DNA from: Astrocystis sublimbata
Lineage: Eukaryota; Ascomycota; Sordariomycetes; Xylariales; Xylariaceae
Assembly: GCA_022453515.1 (NCBI GenBank)
Contig: JAJNNY010000082.1
Coordinates: forward strand, 62,001 to 126,000
DNA length: 64,000 nt
Reading direction: 5' to 3'
Below are positions 59,588 through 64,000 of the stretch, piece after piece. Numbering within the stretch: the first letter of the stretch is position 1; every line of letters starts with the position of its first letter. Below the pieces are notes generated by a model that was not told where the DNA came from, searched no databases, and saw nothing but the letters and a program-made list of their open reading frames with translations. The position numbers and the translations under genes are program-made.

Positions 59588-61583
59588 GGTGAAGATCGTA
59601 TATAAGTGGCTGGGGTAGATAAGATACAGGAGGTTAAGTTCTTGCTATAATTTGATGCTGTGAGTACCTGCGACTATAGAACCTCGGGGAATAAGTGCTT
59701 GGGAGTGTTGTAGAGATACGCCTAATCAGTATCAATGCGCATTTATTTCGGTTTGGTATGGCGTTTCCGATGATATGTCCTGGGAATCTCTAGGTGAATT
59801 TTATATTGTCAAGTAACGATAGAGACCAATCATCAACCAGCTTTTACGTCTGAGGGAGATGCAGTAAAAATGTGGCCGTTGGGAATGACACGAGAAGACT
59901 CAACGAGGTTATATGAATGCGTCGACAGAGAGGAGAAGTTCTTATAAAACTACTTTGCTCTGCAGTGGCATGTGCAAAGGCTTTTTACACGACATTGAGT
60001 GTCAAGCCTGATGTGTCGACATCGAAATTAAAGTTTGTTGTCGGGGACGGCAAGGTTTCCACAAATAATATTACATGAAGGGCGCAGCCGAGAATCTACA
60101 TAGTAAGGAGTCCGACGACGGCAGTCCCACGAGTCCACAATTGGTTTTCAAGTAGGTAGAACAAGGCCTATTCCTACCTCTCAATTCCTACGGTTCTGCC
60201 ATCGTGACTGACCCCCTTGGGATAAGCAGACGAGGAGCTTCTCGTGACGCTGTTTTGGGATAAGTATTGGGTAAGAACAGGGAATCTATAGGGTAACACG
60301 GAGCATCACATAGGGTAATGATTGATCGGACCGACTGCGGCCGGTGCTAGGCTGGCAAAAGCCACCTGCGCTATTCCGATCCAAACCTGACGCGTGCAAC
60401 CAATACGGAGCACTTTGTTCAGGCGTTACAGCAACAGCATATCACATATCAGCCGTTGTGCCAAATATAACCCGAGAGCCCGCGACGTGTGGTGTAGCTT
60501 GCGAGGTAATTACATGTACGTCGGAAGCGAAACCCGCTGCTGTTCTCACCCCCAAACCTCAATGAACTAACTCAATGTGAAGAATCCAATGGCCACCTGC
60601 AGGAAGAGGTACTCGTGATTTGTTTCTGGTGTAACTTCCATGCGGCGTATTCGGACCGGCGAGACACGGAGCATTGCTCTCTCACATCTTCTGCGCGATA
60701 TTCATACCATGGCAGTCTACCAACTCTGCTGTGTTTTATGCTATACTGTCACCAGGTCTGTTGTATCACACACTCGCCAACAGTAGTTGGCCCGCGTGAG
60801 CGACGTTGACCAAGCATGTTGCATCATGGTTGCGTGTAGGAGCAGCCTTACATTCGAGGTAGATAGTTGTCATTTGAGCAGCGACCGGAGACAGCCAGAA
60901 CGAAATTGACATATCTTGAGCAGTCCGCGAGGATAAAGGAGAAAAGAGGGACAGAAAAGAAGAAGGAAGACAAAGAGAAATATACCAGAGCTGACCTGAT
61001 TCCACTATCACTTGTGTTGCTTGTACATCTATATCTACCTACCTAGGTAGGTAGGTATGTAAGTACTCAAGGAGGTATAAATAGGTTGTGTTTCCCAACC
61101 GGGTGCCCTTTAGGTTTAGCTTGGTGAATATGTGTTTCTGTGACTATCCCGCTGGACGGCTTTTCTTTGCTTGATATTTAGATGTCGATGCTTTGATGTG
61201 AACAAGGTCAGGGAGGTTTGTAAGATGGTACTCTATTTTGGAGACTAGCAAGTAATATACACACTGCTCTCTATATACTCCTCTTATTACTCGGTTGGCC
61301 CAGATGTCCATTAATTCCTAGATAGTGGCTTAAGCGCGCTAACACGTGCAGAACACTCCCAGCAGTGACCCTATCTCACAGACACCTATCAATCAACATC
61401 GCTCAAAATTCGCAGAAATGTGAGCTGCACACTACTCAACCCTAGCTCTCCAGCGCCATGCTGTCTTGAGCACTATGGGCAGTGTTGGACAAGACCGCAG
61501 CGCCAAACCTATTATACATTGTAGTGGAAATAATCACGCGTAATCAGGGAATTCCAGGGTAACTTCCCGAGGTCCTGCCCGCT
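59588..61583. other. Mirror copy of the RAD7-dehydratase intergenic region
   Basis: Reverse complement of 38918-40921 with several single-base deletions (for example near 60331, 60389 and 60685). No gene seen. Confidence 0.55.
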
Positions 61584-63578
61584 TTAGTCGTCCACACCTT
61601 CAATCCGCATGCCAACCGCGTTAGGAACGCCGACCAATATTTTGCCTCTCGGCACTCGGACGTCCTTGACCTAAATATCAAGCTTGTTAGTAGTTGATCC
61701 ATACCCTTACAGCTAGATGCAATTCAGCCTAACACGCCATGAGTTGCAACTCACCTTCATACACCCGAAAACGTTCACCTCCCTTAGGTTTGGGCAACTT
61801 CGAAATATGCTGCCTACAACAAAATCGTTGACATCCTCGCAAAAGGAGATTTCGAGATCGCGCAGTTGGGGATATGTCTTTCCACTGGAAAAAACTCGTT
61901 CAAAAGCCTCTCTAGGAATATGCCGGCAAGCGTGCACGTTCAAATACTGCAGCCCGGCGCCGGAGTGCTCCATCAGCGCCTCGAAGCCCTGCGAGCAGAG
62001 ACCAACCATATGTTCATTGGTGCGGGGCTTGGATGCGTCGACATAGCGACACTTCTGGAAATCAACGAATTTGAGGGGTCTATTCTTCCAGCCTCGAAAG
62101 AGTCGGGCAAAACCAGCATCCGTCATGAACTCGCTTTCAGTTATTCGTAATTTGGAAAGGATGGTGCAGTTTTCATGTATAGCATCAAGCAAGCGATCAT
62201 CCACATCGGATACCTTTTGATTGAGAATGTCTGAAGCTGTGAGCCAACCTTCTGGATCACACTGATATAGGGGTCGGTATTGGTCTTCTTGACGCACTGT
62301 AAACTCAAGTGCTCAAGTCGGTTGAGCTTGGCGATGCTTTCAATACCTTCGTCGGAAAGCTGTTGGTTGTGACAGATTTTGAGACGGGTAAGATTGGGGC
62401 ACACGCCTGGTAAAAGGCCAACGCTGCGTCACCGAAATGCCTATCGGTGTAGTATATCTGCAGGCTCCTCAGATGTGTACCTTTCTTCGTCAAGTAAGCC
62501 AACCACACGTCCTCGCCCAAAAGATTTGCTCCGTGAACATAGATGCTCTCAAGAGCCAGATTCCTAGAAGCGAGGTACTGCATGACTGTATCCGTAAACT
62601 GAATTGCATTGCGTAGTTTCAGCTTCTTGAGCTGTGGAACCGACTGAAAGATCTTGATGAAGTCGTCTGATTTGAGCTTTGCAGCGTCGTAGACCTGATG
62701 GTGTCGTGATGTGGCTGGAGAAAGAGGTCGAGGGTGCGCGAGTCAAGAAGACGAGATTTGGAAAGAAGCCTTGCGATGCGATCTATGACGGGAGGGGGCA
62801 GATCGCCTAGGTCGTCAGCCAGATGAATGTTGCTCGCTAGGGTCTCAATGCAAAGTGTCATTAGGTTTTGGCCCCAACAGTGTAAGTGCCGTCCAGAATG
62901 CGGCTCTGGATCTTGCGTCTAGCCGCGCCGCTCTTCGGCACGACCTCCCTCTTCTTGTTTGCCTTCTTGTTTGCATCCTCATCCTTTGAGAGCTTGCGGC
63001 CGCAGGGGCTGCAAACCAGACCTCCTTCGGGCCCGGAGCGTGAATACGGGGTGACGGTGAAGCGTTTGCCGCAGATCTCGCAGTTGCTCATTTGGCCAGG
63101 CAGCGGTGTCGTTTTCTCGTCCAAGAGGGCAAGGGCAAGGTCATCGTCGGATTCTGAGTGAGCACGCTTTCGCCTCTTGTATGCTCTTGATTTTTTTATC
63201 TTTTCGATTGCTTCATCCTGTTTCTTGCGCTTCTGGGCTCTTGCGTGACGAGCAGCAGCAGCAGCCGACATGAACGATACACCCTCATCATACTCGTCCT
63301 GAGGATTTGCAGAAGGTTGGGATGTTCCCGTGGCCGATGCTGTCAAAGCCTGGTCAGCCGTGGCCGACGCACGACGAGCCTGGGCCTCAGCTCGGATACG
63401 GGAAGCAGATATATTCTGCGAGGCTAGAAAATCGGTCAAGGCCTGACTGTGGCCCCCGTATAGACCGCCCATGCTGGCCTTGGTTGAGATTGTGGTTGCT
63501 CCTGAGTACGTGGTAAGCCTCATGAATAAGGGAACACAGAAGCCGGGTAGGGGGGGGGGGGGGGGGGTTGGCGTACAT
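61584..63578 (-). pseudogene. RAD7: Mirror copy of RAD7 broken by several indels
   Basis: Copy of the left-arm RAD7 with single-base deletions near 62216, 62424, 62696 and 62869, each inside the LRR part. There is one inserted base near 63442 in the N-terminal RGPQSALT segment. The left-arm version reads the family hallmark in frame, whereas this copy cannot. The poly-C run in the first intron is one base shorter (18 versus 19). The pattern is that of an under-polished consensus. Confidence 0.85.
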
Positions 63579-64000
63579 GGCTGGCGACGACCGAGTGCAA
63601 TGGCCAATGGAGAGAGGGTGAAATGTCAAGATGCAGGTCTTCAAAACACATGCAAATGACGGAGGCGTGCCTGAGCGGGTCACTGGCCTCTGGGTTGTGG
63701 TGAGCCCGTCTTTGACCTGCGCAATAAAGTGTCCAGTATACCTACCTCATTCATATATTGGATGTGGATAGAAAGAGGCGAAGAGTACAACAAGGGCAGG
63801 GAGTGTGTGTGTACTGTTCACGAGAGAAGCCAGCCTCGCGCAGGCAGACAAACCAGAAACCAGACCCGTGGAGGAATCGATGCTCAGCATGCCGTTACTA
63901 TGAGTTGCGTGATCGAAGGGCCAGGTCGGATCTGCGAAGCTGGTACCAATTCTGGCCCGAAGTCTGGGGGTGGTCGGCCACCTAGCTGTCTTCTTGGAGG
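63579..64000. other. Mirror copy of RAD7 upstream region, cut by window end
   Basis: Reverse complement of about 36497-36918, with one visible substitution at 63893 (mirror of 36604). The promoter side towards RAD16 lies beyond the window. Confidence 0.6.

Larger units (their letters stand above)
50257..64000. repeat. Right arm of giant inverted duplication, degraded outward
   Basis: Mirror of the left arm. From 50257 to about 57947 coordinate sums are constant (100513), so no net indels are seen. From about 57948 single-base deletions accumulate: near 57948, 58131, 58241, 59376, 60331, 60389, 60685, more in 60.7-61.7 kb, then around 62216, 62424, 62696 and 62869. One insertion lies near 63442 and one substitution at 63893. 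The arm runs off the window end. Confidence 0.95.

Noticed and set aside
61584..63578. Reading the right-arm RAD7 as a naturally decayed pseudogene
   Set aside because: Changes are single-base indels concentrated in short homopolymers and limited to the outer arm; consensus error fits better than decay.
1..64000. tRNA, rRNA, CRISPR, telomere repeats or transposase genes
   Set aside because: I scanned by eye for T-loop (GTTCRA) contexts, TTAGGG arrays and transposase or reverse-transcriptase motifs and found none convincing; a tRNAscan or RepeatMasker run would be decisive.

Overview
The window is nuclear DNA of a filamentous ascomycete, most likely a Sordariomycete. Genes carry short introns (about 48-194 bp) with GTRNGN donors and CTNAY-type branch sites. 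The genes are fungal types: RFX1, YOP1, a fungal 4EHP-like eIF4E, an FMO, a secreted class 3 lipase, a GH3 beta-glucosidase, bL34m, the CAF-1 large subunit, an NTF2/Mtr2-like protein, NAT9, mitochondrial MetRS, RAD16, RAD7, a serine dehydratase, RAM2 and ERG12. I cannot name a species. Exon models come from reading splice sites by eye, checking that frames join, and comparing with remembered family motifs. No search was run.

Layout. 1-36.5 kb is single-copy: RFX1 (minus, runs off the left edge), YOP1 (+), eIF4E2-like (+), FMO (+), lipase (-), GH3 beta-glucosidase (+), MRPL34 (-), RLF2/CAF-1 (+), NTF2-like (+), NAT9-like (-), MSM1 (-) and RAD16 (-). RAD7 (+) follows head-to-head with RAD16, so both partners of the yeast global-genome nucleotide excision repair complex sit side by side. 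Intergenic regions are often 1-4 kb and carry a dispersed palindromic motif built from TAGG/CCTA units (TACCTACCTAGGTAGGTA).

36.5-64 kb is one giant inverted duplication with no spacer. Its dyad axis lies between 50256 and 50257, inside a short extremely AT-rich island. The left arm carries RAD7, a serine dehydratase-type gene, RAM2 and ERG12, and the right arm repeats them in mirror order. The inner 7.7 kb of the two arms appears to match base for base by coordinate sums. The outer 6 kb of the right arm carries many single-base indels, mostly deletions, that break RAM2, the dehydratase and RAD7. The left arm holds the intact family-like versions. The simplest reading is a fold-back assembly or read artefact at a contig end in AT-rich DNA. 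A real recent palindrome from breakage and fusion remains possible and is testable.

The most interesting gene-level signals are a probable 1-nucleotide micro-exon in the GH3 gene, a RAD7 start codon apparently split by an intron holding a 19-C run, and the RAD16/RAD7 and ERG12/RAM2 functional neighbourhoods.
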